A stretch of DNA of 64,000 nucleotides from Ectocarpus siliculosus (Eukaryota > Sar > Phaeophyceae > Ectocarpales > Ectocarpaceae), in assembly GCA_000310025.1 (NCBI GenBank), contig FN649758.1:109715-173714 (forward strand), in the 5' to 3' direction. The position numbers were made by a program, and so were the translations under genes. Under the pieces are notes generated by a model. It saw only the letters and a program-made list of their open reading frames with translations. It was not told where the DNA came from and searched no databases. Of this stretch, positions 36,335-49,900 are shown piece by piece (the stretch's first letter is position 1; each line of letters begins with the position of its first letter).

Positions 36335-37047
36335 GCCTTTGCAAAAGCACTTATTGGGAAAGACCATGGCACATATTTTCCGACCAACTTTGAGGATGTA
36401 TGTCCCAAACGGGTCACACATCGGGCTGTATCACCCGGAAGCTATTAGGTACTCTTCTCGAAACGCTCCTCTGGATCGTGAGCGGGTTTCAACGTAATCG
36501 TAGCGTTCCACGCCAGGCCACGAAAGCCGGGTAGCGCCAGCCGGAAGGAACGTGCCCGAGAGCCCCAATGCAACCACACATCGCCAAATCGGGAACGACG
36601 CGGAGCGAAGGGGGGTACGGAGGCGGTACGATAAACGTGTCTGTTCTGCGAACGAATGTGTCGAACCAAAGACAACGGAAGGCACTGCTGCCTCACGAAC
36701 ACAACTATTTAATAAACTTGCCGGAAGCGGTAGGCAAAACCTGGACACAAGCCTGTCAAAGGTCGAACAAGCACCACTACATCTCCGAAATCGTCGCGAT
36801 TGATTCCATTATGGACGACCCCCAGCCAATTTCGATTTGGATGATTCGCCCGAACGCAAAGATCGACAAGCATCGTCTCTGGCCAATGGAATGTTCGGCG
36901 CGCCAAAATGTTACAAAGAGTGTAAGGGTACCGCCTTCCTTGCTTCACGACCACTGTGATGAACCATGCGCTAAACCATGGCGAACCCCGTCTCCCGGGA
37001 AGCATTTCATGCAGTGGCAAAGAACCAAAGGACAGGGTTGCGCGCAC

Positions 37048-40000
37048 CTGTACCCCTAACGCGGGTGGATGTTCCCACGGCGCCGGCTCTTCTTGGAAGC
37101 CGTCTTCCAGGGATGCACCGCTCGTTTCATTTCTCATCTCGATAGATTCTACACGCCTCATAGGCCCCGAATTGGCGACCGTTTTCGTGATGCCCGAGGC
37201 GCGCTCTACTGTCCTGGTGACCGATTTTGCAAAGTTGCGAGGCTTGAGATTTGGCTCTGGCTGGCTGGCCGCCACAAAGAATAAAGGCCATAAAATCAGG
37301 ATCAGATCTGCAAACGGACGAACACGAGAACACAACAATAGCGAACCGAACCGGAAAAGAGTAAATCGCGTGCAGGGTTACCAGCAGAGGGTATTTGCTG
37401 GTAGAGAACGCATAGCTGGTGGCAAACGCGGCAGGTCTGCCTAATATAGACCCTGCGCGTTCTCGGTTAGCTTTGATCTTTGGCTTGCTTGTGTGTTCAC
37501 TTACCCCAAAACCCTCCGATGTTACCAAGAATCTCGGCGAATTCGAATGGGTCCGCTTCTGTGATGATCTCCCACGAGTCAAACTGTTGCTTGAGCTCCA
37601 TCGACAAACGGGCGTATGGCTTGGTGATGTCAGCGTCCGCCTGGACAAGAACAAGTACGAGTGACAGATAGAGACACTCTGAGATCTTCTTTGAAGGCGA
37701 CGACAAGCAGCGAGGCTCCGGTATTTCTACGTCACGGTCTTGTGTGGCATGTAACGCGGTAAGCGTTGATTGCTTCCACGAACACGCAACGACCAGTCTT
37801 TTGAGTTGCCCGCCTCACCTGATCCTTGTACACCCCGGAGTTTATCGATACAGCCTTGTACGAAGAAACATCGTCTGCGGCATATTTAATCTGGTTGGTG
37901 AGGCCGATTCCCTGAACAAAAAAATACGCAAAGCGCGCACCCACGTCCAGCATCAAAAGGCATGCCACGACATCACACAAAAGCAAAAACGACTAGTCGC
38001 CTTCCAGTGATGAAACGAACATGGCGCAAGCATCCTCAGCAGCATGTCAGGTGCACAGAGCCGCTGTTGGCACACTGGCTCTATAGTTGAAGGTTCTAAA
38101 GTCCACCGTGTGGGGGTTAGCTCACCACCGAGTTGAAGACGTGGCTGGTGGATGCACTCGTAATGCAGCTGTAGGACAACTGCACTGCCGTCGACACCAT
38201 GGTAACGTCCTCTGGATCGGTCAGGAACGCGTACACCCACTCTCTGCGAGGTTCGGGAAGAATGCAGCGACGAGTTATTGGGAAGAAAAGTAGCGCCTAC
38301 CGTCTTATCGCCGATCTCCGCCGAGTCCAAAAGACGTACGTCACTCGCCTGAATGTTGGGGGTTTCATGTCATATGCATGGCATTTCCCGATATCTGCCG
38401 TCTCGTTATCGTGTGTAGACGGTTTGGGTGTGTTCACCTGTGAGGCTCCCACTCTTCTCCATCTTCCACGCACGTCGTAGAATCCGTCGTCTCATTGCCG
38501 CTGGGGTACCAATACATCTGCCCAAATCAGGCAAAGGGCGTACGTGTTTGTTGGGTGAATCGACAGCGGCAATGCCAGAGTGGCTGTCAACAGAAGGGGT
38601 GATATCGACGCGGCCCGGGATACCTTCCACATCCGTGGCACGCAGCAGTGATGGGACTGGAGGCTGGACGTCTTGACGCATCCACAGCAGGCGGATCAAA
38701 AGACCTCCCGCTTGTCCGCGTTGGGCTTAGCACAAGATCGGTATTGCGAAGCTATGGCAGCGTCACTTCGATGCCGTTGGCTCCTGCCGGCCTTGCAGGT
38801 GACCTATTGATCCCGAGAGCTGAACAACAGTCCGGGTGTACAACGCTACGTTTGTGGTTTCCGCCCCCGCCCGCGTGTTGCTGAACGACGCGGACGAAAT
38901 CTAGACCTCATTACCAAACCTACAGGAAAGCCGAAACAATATGGAATCGAGGGAAGCAGTGTCTCCGCGTAAGAGCAGGTTGGGCAAAGGACGGGAACCT
39001 GGTATGGGTTGTGCAATGGTTGGTTCACAGCCACAGTTTCTCCGGGGTCACCGCTGCTATGATAACACCATTTGATCTGGGCCTGGCGGGAAATATCTTC
39101 CGTCTATTATCTGCGCAGGACGCAAAATGCCCATCCTAGGTCATAGAAACCGACCAAATCATTCACGCCAAACTACCCATATAGGGCCGTCTTGTGAAAC
39201 ACAAGCCAACGTTTCACACGGAGTGGATTCACGAGTTTCGTCATCCGGAGACTACGAGACATAATAGCAACGCCTCACATCCAAGAGGATGTAGTCCAAG
39301 TATTCGTCGGGGTCCCTCTCTTGCCCAACAAAAGCGGTCGCAGCCGATGTCTTGAACTCCACACAGAGTCCTCTCCCCTGAAGGACGGGGACGCCAAGCA
39401 CAAGAGACCAAACAATTGGTGTGATAGGTATTTCAGGGGCATTACTATGAGGACCCAACGAGCAGGTGCATGGCTTCATTCGAATACAGACACGCACGGG
39501 CGTTCATGTTGCCAAAGACAGCGAACACAAACAAGACAACATAGAAACCGGGAAACACACACGGGATCCTCAATGATTTGTTCGGATGGAAGGTTCGGAC
39601 GACACTCAGCGTTGGCCACGAGACACGTCCGCTATGTCCCGAAGTGTGTCAGCCCGAAACCCTGTATACTCAAACCCCATAGATGGCTGGGCCTTTCCAA
39701 CCCTTACACGAATACGCTTTCGACTTTCGAAACTACAGCAAACTCAGCGTAATCGTGGCAATGCTTCTCTTGCCTTTACGATCCCCTCTATGGCACTCGT
39801 GTCGACCCAGGTAGCCTCGATTTCCAGTGGGTCTGTCGCGTTTTGGTCGGTCCCTTCGCTGTTGTAGAAAATCGCGTTGGGTGGGCCTGCCTCAGTTTCC
39901 CACGACGACTCCACACATCCCAGCTCGAGGGTGATGTCATCGCAGCCATACTGGTTGTATGGGCACACCCAGAGGTCTGGGTACGTGTACACCACGTTCT

Positions 40001-42111
40001 GTACGGCGGTGGGACGTATTGAGGAAACGGCGACAAGGGAAATAGGTAGAAACATGTCGCGGTTCACCAGTTCGCGAGATGGCGCGCGAGTAGTGCACTG
40101 TCGATTTGATGGACGGGTTCACCAGTTCGCGAGATGGCGCGCGAGTAGTGCACTGTCGATTTGATGGACGACATACAGCCGTCCGCAGAGCCCCGGTTGA
40201 TTTTCTGACGACTACTTGTACATTGTAGCACGTGGTGTCTGACGACCCACTTGCACATATTAGCACACGGTGGCTGTAGACACACGCCTGAACACGTGAG
40301 CAGATTGTGTCTCCCAGTCCAGTCTGCGGTGCCCCTCGTTCGAACGGTATCCACAACTGTGAGCCGGGGGTAAAATATCCGCACCCTCGGATTTTGTTCC
40401 CGCGGTACATTCCAGGAGGGCGATTCCAGCACAGTGTTCGCCGGAAGATCTTGAACGAGGTAAACCAGACAGTGTCGCCGTCCGGATTGTTCGTACGGTC
40501 TCTTAACCAATCGATATTTGCATGTATGTGTCGGTCCGAGCGGTGGTATCAGAAGTGCTGGGAGTGGGGGCGCACCTGATTCTCTACATCTGGAGTGTTC
40601 TTGGTGCTCAGGCCGTCGAACTGACTCTCCATCGTTTCTCCCCTTTCGCCGTTGTACTTATTCTGTGTTAGTGCGACACGATGTAAGCACATCTCTGCGC
40701 ACTGTCCGGCAGTCGTCTACAAATACGTATTGCATGAGGCAGAGGAGCCCCCGCATACCGTCGAGTCGAACCGGCATGCCAGGGAACAAAGAAAGCTGGG
40801 GATCGATGTAGGCGATGACGGATCTGGTCAGCAACTCAGCATATCTCACCGACAGCTCGACAGAGGTGTTTGGAGACTTCGTTCTCTCCACCGTTTTGTA
40901 CACGAGCCAACCGACATCTGCGAAGACACACGCAAGCAGGTAAGAGCGTTGTTTGTGGGCCACAGAAGTCTGTGGGCCTCAGACAGCCTATCCATCGGCT
41001 GATACATACAGTAGGACAAAGTGCTCCCGTTTGGCGAACAGAGATATCCACGGCTGATCTGAGCGTCGAACGATGAAAACGTGACATGTCCTCCGTACAA
41101 ACGTTGCTTATGTTGCTCGAGCAGAACCGCAACGAAGTAGACTGAATACAGCGCACACAAGGCCGTCACACCTGCAACTTTGACGAACGCATGCTGCCGC
41201 CACAGTACCCTCTACGGTGAAGCGATACGGTTCGAGCCGCGTCAATGCGTTTAGCGTGCAAGGGCCGACAACCAGTAGCATGCGGTCGCCGAAAGATAGC
41301 AAATCTCCACGTGAGGACCGATGATTGGTCGCAGAAGCTTTGCTACTTATATGGAGACCTACCGGGTGTGTGTACAACGTCGTAAGTAAGGCACCGTCAC
41401 CGCGGCGGGAACACTGAGTCTACTGGTGAGACCTGCATGTTGTTTGACATACTATAACCCGAAACCCCCCGATTTGTCAAGCTAGATCCTCACATTCGTA
41501 ACTGCCATCGAGACGTCGCGAAGGCAGGAACAACTATATGTTGTCTGCATGTTGTCTATCGTGAGCATTGCACGTTTATTCTTCCGTGTGCCCAGCTAGA
41601 TCTTGAAACTGCCGCCGAGAGACGCCAGGTGGAGGAAGGCGTATAACACTTTGTCTACGTATGGATGCAGTTTGCGGCAAAAAGACTGGCATTGAATTGT
41701 TGGGGTTCAAAATACAAACCTAAACCAAGAAATGGTATTCGATTCAACAAAACTACTGTAGATTCTACGTCTGTCTACCGTTGTGGACTGGGTCACGGCA
41801 GGGCCGCGCCGGCGCTGACGATTCATGTTCCTTGGGAGGCGACCCGTGAATCAAAATGTTCGACGCAGCGAACCCTACACCTAGTAATCTATTGATCGTT
41901 TATGATTTTTCTCAAATAAAGGGAGAGGGAGAGAGGAATAGAGTGGGAAATAGATCTACTATACCCTATTGCTGATTTCGTGTACAGCGTTCGCATGATA
42001 GCTCAGCGTTCTTGGTGATAAGCGCGCTCACATGTGACAATTCCCACCATCATGATGGCCCACAGCACACGAGCCCGCCGCCTGTGATCTGGAACCACCT
42101 CGTCCGGTTTC
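37048..42111 (-). pseudogene. Decaying paralogue of the two-pass membrane protein gene
   Basis: Equivalent exons are recognisable: 42111-42032 and 40917-40850 with unchanged lengths, then 39998 onward (YTYPDLWVCPYNQYGC), about 39400-39300 (CVEFKTSAATAFVG), 39090-39010, 38650-38570, about 38525-38445 (GNETTDSTTCVEDG), 38350-38130, GIGLTNQIKYAADD near 37910, LSMELKQQFDSWEII near 37600, and the final membrane exon from about 37310. Lesions relative to the left copy are: a missing G at the start of the VSSLL exon, loss of that exon's GT donor, one extra base in the exon near 38280, and GT changed to GG at the donor of the large ectodomain exon. The splice donor after the last exon matches at 37048. 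It is probably non-functional, although some lesions could be bypassed by nearby sites. Confidence 0.7.
40061..40170 (+). repeat. Exact 55-bp tandem duplication
   Basis: 'ggttcaccagttcgcgagat' starts at 40061 and 40116 and the two units appear identical. It lies in an intron of the decaying paralogue and is absent from the left copy. Confidence 0.9.
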
Positions 42112-42641
42112 CTGTAAAATGTAGGAGGCGTGTTGCATGTGGTAGAGGCTAGGGGGTTAGACATGAAGAAACAGCCCAAAAGTGCTTTGGAGCAAAACAA
42201 AACAAAAAGGTCACCGCTTTGACGAGGAACTGCTCGTCCTCTCGCACGTCGAGACTCCGCAATAGATGTGGGAGACCGTCGTCGTCGCAGATCACCTTTC
42301 GAAATATATGTATATACTCAAGATATGAAAGAATTTTTTACGTTACACTATGCATAATACTCCTATATTATACATCCATCCCCGGTGGGTCATCTTTCTG
42401 TTGGTGGTGTGGCACTACGCACGTGCGTACGTACATACGTGTTTGTGTTAAAGTGTACGTATGTATTGGTCCAAGTATGAACGGTCTAACAAACCCTGTA
42501 TAACAGTTCAGAGAATAGTCTATAACGACTTAGTAAATGCGTAATACCCTACTTCAAGTATGTCATAAAACTAATATACGTGTTACTATTACCATTCTAA
42601 TTCCTATATAATGGAGCCCCCCCCCCCCCCCCCCCCCCCCC

Positions 42642-42741
42642 NNNNNNNNNNNNNNNNNNNNNNNNNNNNNNNNNNNNNNNNNNNNNNNNNNNNNNNNNNN
42701 NNNNNNNNNNNNNNNNNNNNNNNNNNNNNNNNNNNNNNNNN
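42642..42741. other. Assembly gap (100 N) between poly-C runs
   Basis: Flanked by 25 C (42617-42641) and, 31 bases after the gap, another 25 C (42773-42797). Homopolymer C probably stopped sequencing or assembly here. Confidence 0.95.
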
Positions 42742-42796
42742 TTTAACCCCTTTAAAATTCCCAAAAAAGGGGCCCCCCCCCCCCCCCCCCCCCCCC

Positions 42797-42925
42797 CGGT
42801 GTTTGCCATCGGGGTTAGGTTTTCGTCGCTTGGCAACGACGTTGTACAACAAGCCCTCCCCTCGGTGTTTGCCATCGGGATTGGGTTTTCGTCGCTTGGC
42901 AACGACGTTATAAAACAAGCCAATT
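42797..42925 (+). repeat. Two-copy 66-bp tandem repeat
   Basis: 'cggtgtttgccatcgg' begins at 42797 and 42863. The copies share 'ttttcgtcgcttggcaacga' and differ at a few positions. Confidence 0.75.
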
Positions 42926-44757
42926 CACTTCGTGGACTCGGCAATCAGGTTACCGGTTTTTTTAAACCTCTTTTTTTTTTTTGGCGGTGACCATAATGGT
43001 GGTCGAGTAGATCATGTTGTGCGGGACGGAGCACCCTCACTACGCGTAAGGGGGATGGTCGCATCACGTTGTGTTAAAATGGTCAAGCATCCTCGAGGCA
43101 GTTGCAGAGTGCTTACTACAACTGTCTCTGGAAGTGAAAGCACCAGAAAATAAATTAAGTCATACGCAGCTGTCATCCGTACGCAAGGAAGTAAGCACAA
43201 GATGCCGAACACCCTTAGCAGGATGCAGCGCACTCTTTAGCAGGATGCAGCTCACCCTTCATGCGACTCGCCGAATACCTCACGGTGCTTCGCGCTTGGT
43301 GATGTGAGAGCCTGGTCCGGTGAGAACCCGGCGTGCTCCGTCCCGGCTTTGTAGAGATGCGAGGTCAATGGTCTAACGACTACGGCATGCACGACTATGA
43401 GTAACCCCCCCCCTCGGCGGGCCCAAAATGAAAAAAGCGGAGTGTGGGTCCAGGACCTTTTTTTCTTGTACCCTTGGTTGTACGTACGTGTTGAAGGAAC
43501 GTGTGAATCGAGGAGGTATGTATTGAGGTATAAGTACTGGCAAGTTTCAACGAGAGGCAAGTGAGAAATCATCTGCTGGTGCAAGCTGGTGAAAGTGTTC
43601 CAGCAACGTAGGAGGAGTCGAGGAGGTATCGATGTGGGGAACAGTTCCTTTCTGAATATTAATAATTGATTTTGGTTGACAGCCTTTTCAACTGATTGGG
43701 CTGACCTACTGTAGCGGCGAGGAGGCGTGCAGTGTCACCGGCGGCCTCCAAGCACGGCACACCATGCAGAAACTCGGTTTCGGTGCATGGACTGAACCAA
43801 ACGTTTTTCACGAAATTGCAGGTACTCCGTCCATTTAGCACGGATATCCGTGCGGTTTGGACGTTTTTTTCTGACGGAAAACTGTCCTCGACGCAACGAT
43901 TTCGCGCGGTTTATGCTACGGAGTAAACAAAACCCGCTCCGTAAAAAAAAGAAACGCTCCGCTCCGTGAGACTTTTGCTCTCGGATAAACCGCTCCGCAC
44001 CGCTCCGTGATATTTTCAAATGAAAAAAAACGCTGCGTGGACCGTACAAAAAACGCTTCGCGGGGAGGTTCTCCTCCGTGCACTGCTGTACTGAAAAATG
44101 AAATTATGTCTACAAGTACATTAGTGGTAGTGGGTGCGTGATGAACCGGGCACTAATACAGGAGTACGGCCCAAAACGGCACTACAGCAGTGGGCAGCCC
44201 TCAATTTGGCTGTGCCCAGAGATTTGACCCGGGGCACGCTTTAGTCTATACCGGCAACCGGCCCTCAACATGGGCCTCTACTGGACAAATGTTAATGTTG
44301 TGTACAGCACGGCGGGTTCGTATGTATGTGAGTCTCTCACATCAGTACTGGTACTGCTGTCGCCTACTGCTGTACGTGTTACAGCTGTCGCCTACGCACG
44401 TGCCACCGCATAGTCTCGAGCTGTTTTTGGGACAGAACAAAAAAAAAAATGCCGTCGGACGCGGGAGAAGCGTCAGCCATGTTGACACCGCAATACACCT
44501 CGCCAAAGCTCCACCCACAACGCAATCTCAGGAAATTCAGGGCACGGCGAGTTGGGTACGAACGTGGTTTGGTGTGTGGTAGTGGTGGGAGGGCATCAGA
44601 TTGCGGGCCGCCGGCATGGCATTGTGGATGGGTACGGGCTGCTGTACATGCCACAGAATTTACAGCTGCAGCAGACCAACCTTTTCCGTGACATACAATA
44701 CAGTTCCTCCAAGGGCGACCAAAGACCAAAAGACGAGAACACCACGACGAAGCCCAT

Positions 44758-46191
44758 TCAACATCTTCTATAGTCTAGGCTATTGCTGTAGACCACTTCA
44801 TCGCCAGCGAGCTGAGAAGGCATGGTGCAAGAAAAACGGTGCGGTAGAACGGTCTTCCTCCAACAGGGTACAGCATGACACCCAGTTGTCATAGCAATGG
44901 CACAACACCGAACAAGAAATAACGCTCTTGTGGACTACTCACCACATTGTTCGGTGTCCCTTTCCCCCAGTCGCGGCAGCGAGAAGCCCCGGCAGTAACC
45001 CTGCTATTGCTCTCTGTTTCGCGTCGATTGGTGAGCTTTAGGTGGCACTCTACACCAGCCAACATGGAATAGGACCACAGACAACAAGACCCCAGGGGAT
45101 ATAAAACGAAAACAATTGCCCCGCCGCACGGACCGGTGCCAATAAAAAAAAATTCCATCGGAAAATTCCAGCATCGCGCGTGGCGCTTCCGCGGGAGCAC
45201 AAGACCACGTCAAGCATTGTTGTTGCTGTCTGCTGGCGTTTTTGGATCGACCGCAATTCTGGCATACGCTCATCAACTAAAGTAGCATATACAACCGCGA
45301 ATCGCTGCGCAATCTCCCGATCAGATGCTTCTCTTTCGCGCCTATCTTGGCAGTCCTGCATACAGCAGTAGTCTGTAGTCTCCAGATTCTGTGAAGTCTT
45401 GGTTTCGGTATCGGGAAGCACAGCTGTTTCATTTCTCTCTGATTCACGCCATGAAACCGGTCAAAGAGCGCACTCTGGGTGCGTGGTTCGCCAGTTAGCA
45501 ACTGCCCGATGACTCTAGGTTGTGCTATCTTGTAGGTAGCGGAAATCAAACCATTAGACTGTTACAAGAGGCGCATTCACTCTGAGGGGGGTGACTCCCC
45601 TCGTAGGCCCTCTGCTTTCCACCCAAATGTTCATTTCGCAAATGCTCTCACGCGTCTCCCACATCCTGCAGGATTGTATCCGGGGGGGTCACGCCTCTTG
45701 TAGTGTTTGGTTTCAGCTTCGTTGACAGGTCAAACAATTACCGCCGAATGGTTTGATGTTCGCTTCTACGAAAGTTCGGATCTCCCTTTGGGAAGAAAAA
45801 AACTCACAATTTCAAGAGTGAATAGCATAGCTCAAGGGTGAATACTTACGGAGAGAGGGAACAGACTGCCTGACTGCTGAACCCTCGCGTTGGCGACGAG
45901 GTTGGAGGTTGAAGGACAGAGCACCAGGGACACCGTAATTTCATTAGGAAATTGTTTCACATTTCGCCTCGGACCTTGGCCATTGATCACATATTGGGTA
46001 ACTCGGTGTTTGTTTGTTTGTGTGTGTGTGTGGAAAAAACGGCATACAGTAGTCCAGTCTCTTTCCCTCCTGAGGTGAAAACCAATCTCACCAAGGAACG
46101 TCTTGGAACGGTACGCATCCTCGGTGATCGACGTTACAGCCACCCACACCCTCGTGGTCCTCCTGTTTTCTCCGCCTTCAACCCGCGCCAT
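44758..46191 (-). CDS. Small 5-exon gene of unknown function
   Basis: Proposed exons: 46191-46092 (Met start, MARVEGGENRRTTRVWVAVT), 45974-45850 (PNEITVSLVLCPSTSNLV), 45355-45268 (REREASDREIAQRFAVVYAT), 45049-44943 (CHLKLTNRRETESNS) and 44811-44758 (LAGDEVVYSNSLDYRRC, stop). The phases agree at all four junctions (1, 0, 1, 0), giving about 157 residues. The donors are GTGAGA, GTAAGT, GTATGC and GTGAGT; the third is the weakest. I recognise no domain. It lies downstream of the CEP120-like gene on the same strand, about 735 bases from its stop. The phase agreement over five exons is the main evidence; each exon alone would be weak. Confidence 0.45.
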
Positions 46192-46925
46192 ATTTCTTCC
46201 TCTTGCAGGTATTGTAGGAAATAGTTGCCATCCCTCGGTCAACGACAACCCAGCACCCAGAGGTCAAGCATGACAGGGCGGGAGTAAACTAGAGTGGTAA
46301 CGCCAACGTAGCTGGCAAATTGTGTTCACACCAACGATCGCTGGGGAGTGGCAATGCCAACGCAGGTACATGTCTGCACACTAACGCTCGCTGCTGCTGT
46401 ATAACAGACCAACCCAGGGGGGAAACGGAAGTAGAAGGGACCGATTGGTCGAACCAAGTGTACGCGAGTACATTTCCTTTCCTTGAACACCGGCAGCAAG
46501 GGTTCGCGGACGGCCGGAGTAGAACCGATGCAGCTAGGAAATTTACACGAGACACAAACTCGTCATCTGGTGCGTGGTCATCGCATGCTCTAACGAAGAC
46601 AGTGCTGGAGTGAGTGCCTACTGCGCTACCGTACATGCAAGGAAACAAGCACGCGCTACATATTCACACGGCATCATTAAAGCTACAGTTCAAATTTAGT
46701 ACACGAGGAAGCCGAGCGTTCCTGCCCCTAACGCCACACCAAGAGCAAAGAAAGCAAAACCTGAGAAACGTACATAGGAAATGGATGGGGTTATGGGCCT
46801 TTTCACCCAGTCCAAACGTCCGAATGCCTTCTCCATCTTCTGCCTCTACAGGCAAATATGTACAACGCACTGCCGTGATCGCCCCCACGACCTGTTTTCG
46901 GGTGCATACGGTTGTGCATCGCAAT
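46192..46925. other. Intergenic spacer and 3' region of the CEP120-like gene
   Basis: No coding feature is supported. It should contain the 3' untranslated region of the CEP120-like gene and the promoter of the small gene, but no signal can be pinned down. Confidence 0.5.
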
Positions 46926-49900
46926 TCACTCCTCTCTCTGCAGTAGGCTCGAACCCCGCCCGCCGACGCTCCCGCCCGCCAAGGAGATGCGACGGTTTAG
47001 CTCGCTCACGATGGGGTTCTGCGGCGTGTACATCCCGGTGGCAAGCAGCTCGTCCCGCCACTCTATCAGTCGCCTCATCTCTGTAGATCCGTCAACGTCG
47101 CCTCCCAGCGGGCCGGACGCCGAAGCTCCCCCTCCACAATCAACATCAGCATCCACGGAGCCCCCGTGAGAGGCCGGCCCTGATTCCCGCCGCTGCTGAA
47201 CGGAAACTTGGGCAGGGGCAGGAGTGGGTCTAGGGGGAAGGCTGGGAGAAGGCCCCGGGTCGGGGAACGCCGGGTTGGTAGTGGGGGGGGGCGATTCTCC
47301 TCTGCGTGGCCCCCTGGTGTCCACGAGAGGGGGTTGCGTGATCGTCGGGGTAGCATCTGCGATGGTGCTAGGGTTGATCTTGGCTAGGCCGGCCTGAGCT
47401 TCTTGTACCAAGCTCACGTGTCTGTTGGAGCGGAGAAGAGCGGAAACAATAGGGCGGGGTGACATCAGGATCAGGCATCAACAGCACCATTGCCACAGAT
47501 GTCTTCCATGGATTGAACGGTTGGTGCTGTTGCCCTCTTGAAAAAGTGTGGTTGGCGAAACCATGTCGAGGTCATGTTATCAAACAACTTTATGAGGTCC
47601 CAAAGATCGGAATTGAGTGCTGGAGGGCACCCAAGGTGTCGATGATCTGGAAGCTATCAATGACTCGCCTTCCTACCATAATTCCCGACTCCTACCTCGC
47701 GCGTAGCAACTGTCCGTATTTTAGCATATAGTACACCACCACTTACCGGTAGCGTCATGGCCCTCATGTCAGGACCGCCAACAACAACGGTGGGTTGCGG
47801 CCCTGACATCTACCGGAATGTTTGCATACGCCAACGCCATTGTCCCTGGAAACACGCTCATTCCACCTCAACCTCCTTCTCTAGACGATTTACCAAGGCC
47901 CGCCCGAACCAACCGGATTCCCCAAAGGCTACAGCTGCCGAAAACACAAGGATTGCCGCTTGCAAACTAGTAACAAGACACTCACCACCCGACACCTAGC
48001 CAACAGCAAAAGGTCCGATCCATATCGAGCACCCGGCCACCAGCCTCTAACACATCAATGCAGCCGACTCCGGTACCTGAGTTCGTCCAGCTCCTGCTTT
48101 ATGGTGCGTAGCTCGTTCCTATCACCATCCAGCATGAACCGTTCCTCCCTTGCTAGGTACTCCAGCCGGAGCTGCTCCATCTCGCGACGCGCGCAGGTCG
48201 TCTCACGCTCCTGGAAAAAAAAAAAAAAATGATGCCGATAACCAACGAAAAAAAAAACTTAACAAACAGGGGCTGGGAAGCTTACTCGTGGTCCGTGGTG
48301 GGAAAAGGGAACGGCTTGGAGCACGGTTCTGGGTTAGGGTTGTACAGTACGAAAGGGAAGGCGGCGGGTGTCGAGAAGCCATGCTCACAAGGCAGCATCA
48401 GGCGAGAAAGGCATAAACACCAGACCGAGACAAGACGATGATGATGACATGCATTGCAATAGAGCAGCATATGCCAAGGAAACCACAGGCGTACTGGCAC
48501 TTGGTACCTGATGATGCCTGAGAGCCCTAGCCAGCTTGTGGATGTTGGCTCGGTACTCCTCCTTTTCTAGCAAGGCCTTGTTCTTCAAGCTCCGCTCTCG
48601 CTCAATCTGACATGACCAAACACCAAACACCAAACACGGTGATTCCGGCATGTACATGTACACCACGGCCATGTAAGAAACGGCCATCGCATGTGCCAAT
48701 TCTACAGAGCGCTTTCTGAGGAACTAGGTTCGAAATGCGGGAAAGCAGTCACCTCGATTAACATCGATTTCCCCAACATTACGCATGCCTGCTACAAGCA
48801 CGAAGTAGTTCGTATCACAAAGCCCACAACACCACGAGGACGACGGGCTTCAAGATAACAACAAGAAAACATGTAAAGCCAACAGCCGCAAAAAAAACAC
48901 AGCCTTCCAGCATAAACCCTTAACGACGCTGTCGGGCTGGCAACAACAGTCAGCAGTCGCCCCTTTAGGCCGAGCACGTCCAGAATACACATGACTTCCT
49001 AACAACTACAAGGAATGACAACAGCAGCAATGGCATGACAGCAACAGCAGCCCACCTGTGCCTCCGCTTCGGCCTTGGCTGCCCCCAACCGATACACCTC
49101 CTGCCTCAGGCCTCCCTCCGGCGTTCTTCTCTGCTGCTGCCTGAAACGCTCCAGATCCTCGTCTGTGGCAGCTGCCCTAGCACGGGCATCTTCCAAAGAC
49201 TTGGCGTGGCTGGCAACTTGCTTCTCCAAGGCTTTCACCTTCATTCGCTCTAGGTCCACCTGGCACAGCAGCACGGTTCAGGACCAAAAATACCAAGACA
49301 CACAAGGGTTGGTGTGACGAGCCCGAGTATCACACCGCCGCCCAGGTATTGGGGACGACAGTTGATCTCCTCTTTCGGCTGTGGCTGGCGCCGCACGGTG
49401 ATTAAGGTCTCAAGAAGTGAAACAGGGATGAGGGTGCTACCGTCTCGAAGGAAACCGAAGGTAGGGTTCGCTACATGTGCCCGTCCTAGTCATGGAAATC
49501 GTCTCATGTGATCTTCGTGTTACCCTGTCCTGTGGAAGACAAAGGGATCATGGACGTTACCGTAGTCGTCAACCCATTCTTGTCCTCGTCGTAGAAGTGA
49601 CACGTGTAAGATACAAGAAGGCAATGGCGTGGATGTACTTGTTGGTAGTGGTAGTGGTCGTGATGGTGGTCGTGGGGGTCATGGGCTTGCCCTTCGCAAG
49701 AGCAGTGGCCAAACTCGGGTACACCCGGTCCAACCACGGCCATAATCGGGTACCCCTACAAAGACGCTGCTGGGAACGACCGCCTGACACCATCTGATTG
49801 GCTGGCGCCCGCCCCTACCCGACCTTAACCGTCTTTCCACCGGGTGCACCCGATCTTGGCTTCTCACCCCCGGGAGGGGTACCCGGTTTGTCTTTCCCCT

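Larger units (their letters stand above)
36335..42130. repeat. Segmental duplication, right copy (~5.8 kb)
   Basis: Same order and strand as 22785-29240, offset by about 13.4 kb. It carries a decaying copy of the membrane-protein gene. Confidence 0.85.
42112..44757. other. Repeat-rich intergenic stretch with a gap, no supported gene
   Basis: Contains the poly-C-flanked gap, a two-copy 66-bp tandem repeat and a short AT-rich region (42290-42600). Frames near 44.4 kb show no support. A 5' exon of the decaying paralogue may lie at about 42210-42290, where 'gtcaaagcggtgacc' on the minus strand looks like an exon end. Confidence 0.45.
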
